A stretch of 64,000 nt of DNA from CAZYMF01 sp964648215 (GTDB taxonomy: Bacteria > Desulfobacterota > Binatia > HRBIN30 > JACQVA1): the NCBI GenBank assembly GCA_964648215.1, contig CAZYMF010000001.1, positions 1 to 64,000 on the forward strand, written 5' to 3'. This document shows, in pieces, positions 63,601-64,000 of this stretch. The notes under the pieces are model-generated. The model was not told where the DNA came from, searched no databases, and was given only the letters and a program-made list of their open reading frames with translations. The position numbers and the translations under genes were made by a program. How positions within the stretch are numbered: the first letter of the stretch is position 1; every line of letters begins with the position of its first letter.

Positions 63601-63900
63601 TCAGAACTGGCGCTGTGCGTTCTCCAGGGTGTCGGGCTCCTGGTGATGCGGCACCCAGTTGGTTCCCTGCGGGTGCTTGAAGTGCAGCGGGTCGCGCACC
63701 AGACGCAGCACGAGACCGAGCGGCAACATGAACACAAAATAGAACACGACCATGATGACCCGGGTCTGGAAGACCCCGATCTTGTGGGCGATTCGTTTCC
63801 AGCCCTCCCACGCCCGCCGGGCGAGGGAAGCCTTGGGCGCCGTGGAATCGCTGTCGGAGAGCCCGAGGGCGCTCTCATTCGCAGTGAGGTCTTGCTGCAC
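63601..63900 (-). CDS. Small membrane protein
   Basis: 99 residues from GTG 63900, six bases after AAAAGGAGT. An N-terminal polar part leads to RIAHKIGVFQTRVIMVVFYF and one hydrophobic helix (MVVFYFVFMLPLGLVLRLV), then a short tail with WVPHHQEPDTLENAQRQF. Similar small proteins accompany polysaccharide or carbamoyltransferase clusters, but I do not assign it. Function unknown. Confidence 0.8.
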   Translation of the reverse strand: MQQDLTANESALGLSDSDSTAPKASLARRAWEGWKRIAHKIGVFQTRVIMVVFYFVFMLPLGLVLRLVRDPLHFKHPQGTNWVPHHQEPDTLENAQRQF

Positions 63901-64000
63901 GCAAACTCCTTTTGTGCCGCACTCTATGTCTGGGCGCGCGAGGATTGCAAGCGCAGAACTGGGGCGGGGACGGGTTGTGCCGCCGGGCGGGTCGATTCAG

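Overview
The window is about 64 kb of GC-rich, densely coded DNA interrupted by three runs of exactly 100 N (2015-2114, 21132-21231, 50761-50860), so it is a scaffold, probably from a metagenome-assembled genome. Several traits point to a non-model Deltaproteobacteria-like lineage. These are paired acyl-CoA dehydrogenases, many luciferase-like and F420-type enzymes, Myxococcus-style Cys-rich repeats (CGNGxxEPGEECDDGN), and exported proteins with long Thr-Pro linkers ending in dockerin/EF-hand motifs. Candidatus Binatota is my best guess. That placement is recognition by style and was not computed.

Layout. 1-4.7 kb: a probable heteromeric acyl-CoA dehydrogenase pair, a convergent AidB-like dehydrogenase cut by the first gap, and an SDR. 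4.8-8.1 kb: 4-alpha-glucanotransferase overlapping a PAS histidine kinase. 8.3-11.3 kb (minus): thiC with an unusual insertion, a universal stress protein and an SDR. 11.5-14.8 kb: a heme-oxygenase-fold protein with a thiolase-like protein, then argJ. 14.8-17.3 kb (minus): a large exported copper-monooxygenase-like protein with a c-heme-like module. 17.4-19.8 kb: an in-frame rsmD-coaD fusion and an aminotransferase. 19.8-29 kb: AMMECR1, NUDIX, two small peptides around the second gap, RNase Z-like and F420-type genes, a HEAT protein, a lipoate-ligase-like protein, an M32 peptidase, FUN14, a hydrolase and an LLM oxidoreductase. 29-33 kb: a beta-CASP nuclease, an exported LLM protein and RNase D.

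33.2-38.5 kb is a translationally coupled glycan operon: a GT2/GT-C fusion, a HEAT protein, a methyltransferase and a polysaccharide deacetylase. 38.5-42.3 kb holds an ACT regulator, infC away from its usual partners, purN and tesB. 42.4-58.9 kb is dominated by exported, Thr-Pro-linked proteins: a beta-propeller-dockerin, a two-module cytochrome-like lipoprotein, a dockerin-linker protein and a 1463-residue protein with duplicated beta-sandwich-like modules. Among them lie uppP, a MeaA-type mutase and a LytS/LytTR two-component pair. 59-64 kb returns to housekeeping (hisS, aspS), then a lipoprotein, rfbD and a small membrane protein.

The strongest candidate for an undescribed system is the exported set: repeated c-heme-like CX4CH modules, a PHM-like copper domain, and dockerin-type EF-hands on Thr-Pro linkers. 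Together these suggest a calcium-dependent surface assembly, possibly with redox proteins, in a lineage without known cellulosomes. No cohesin is visible here, so the assembly idea is inference.
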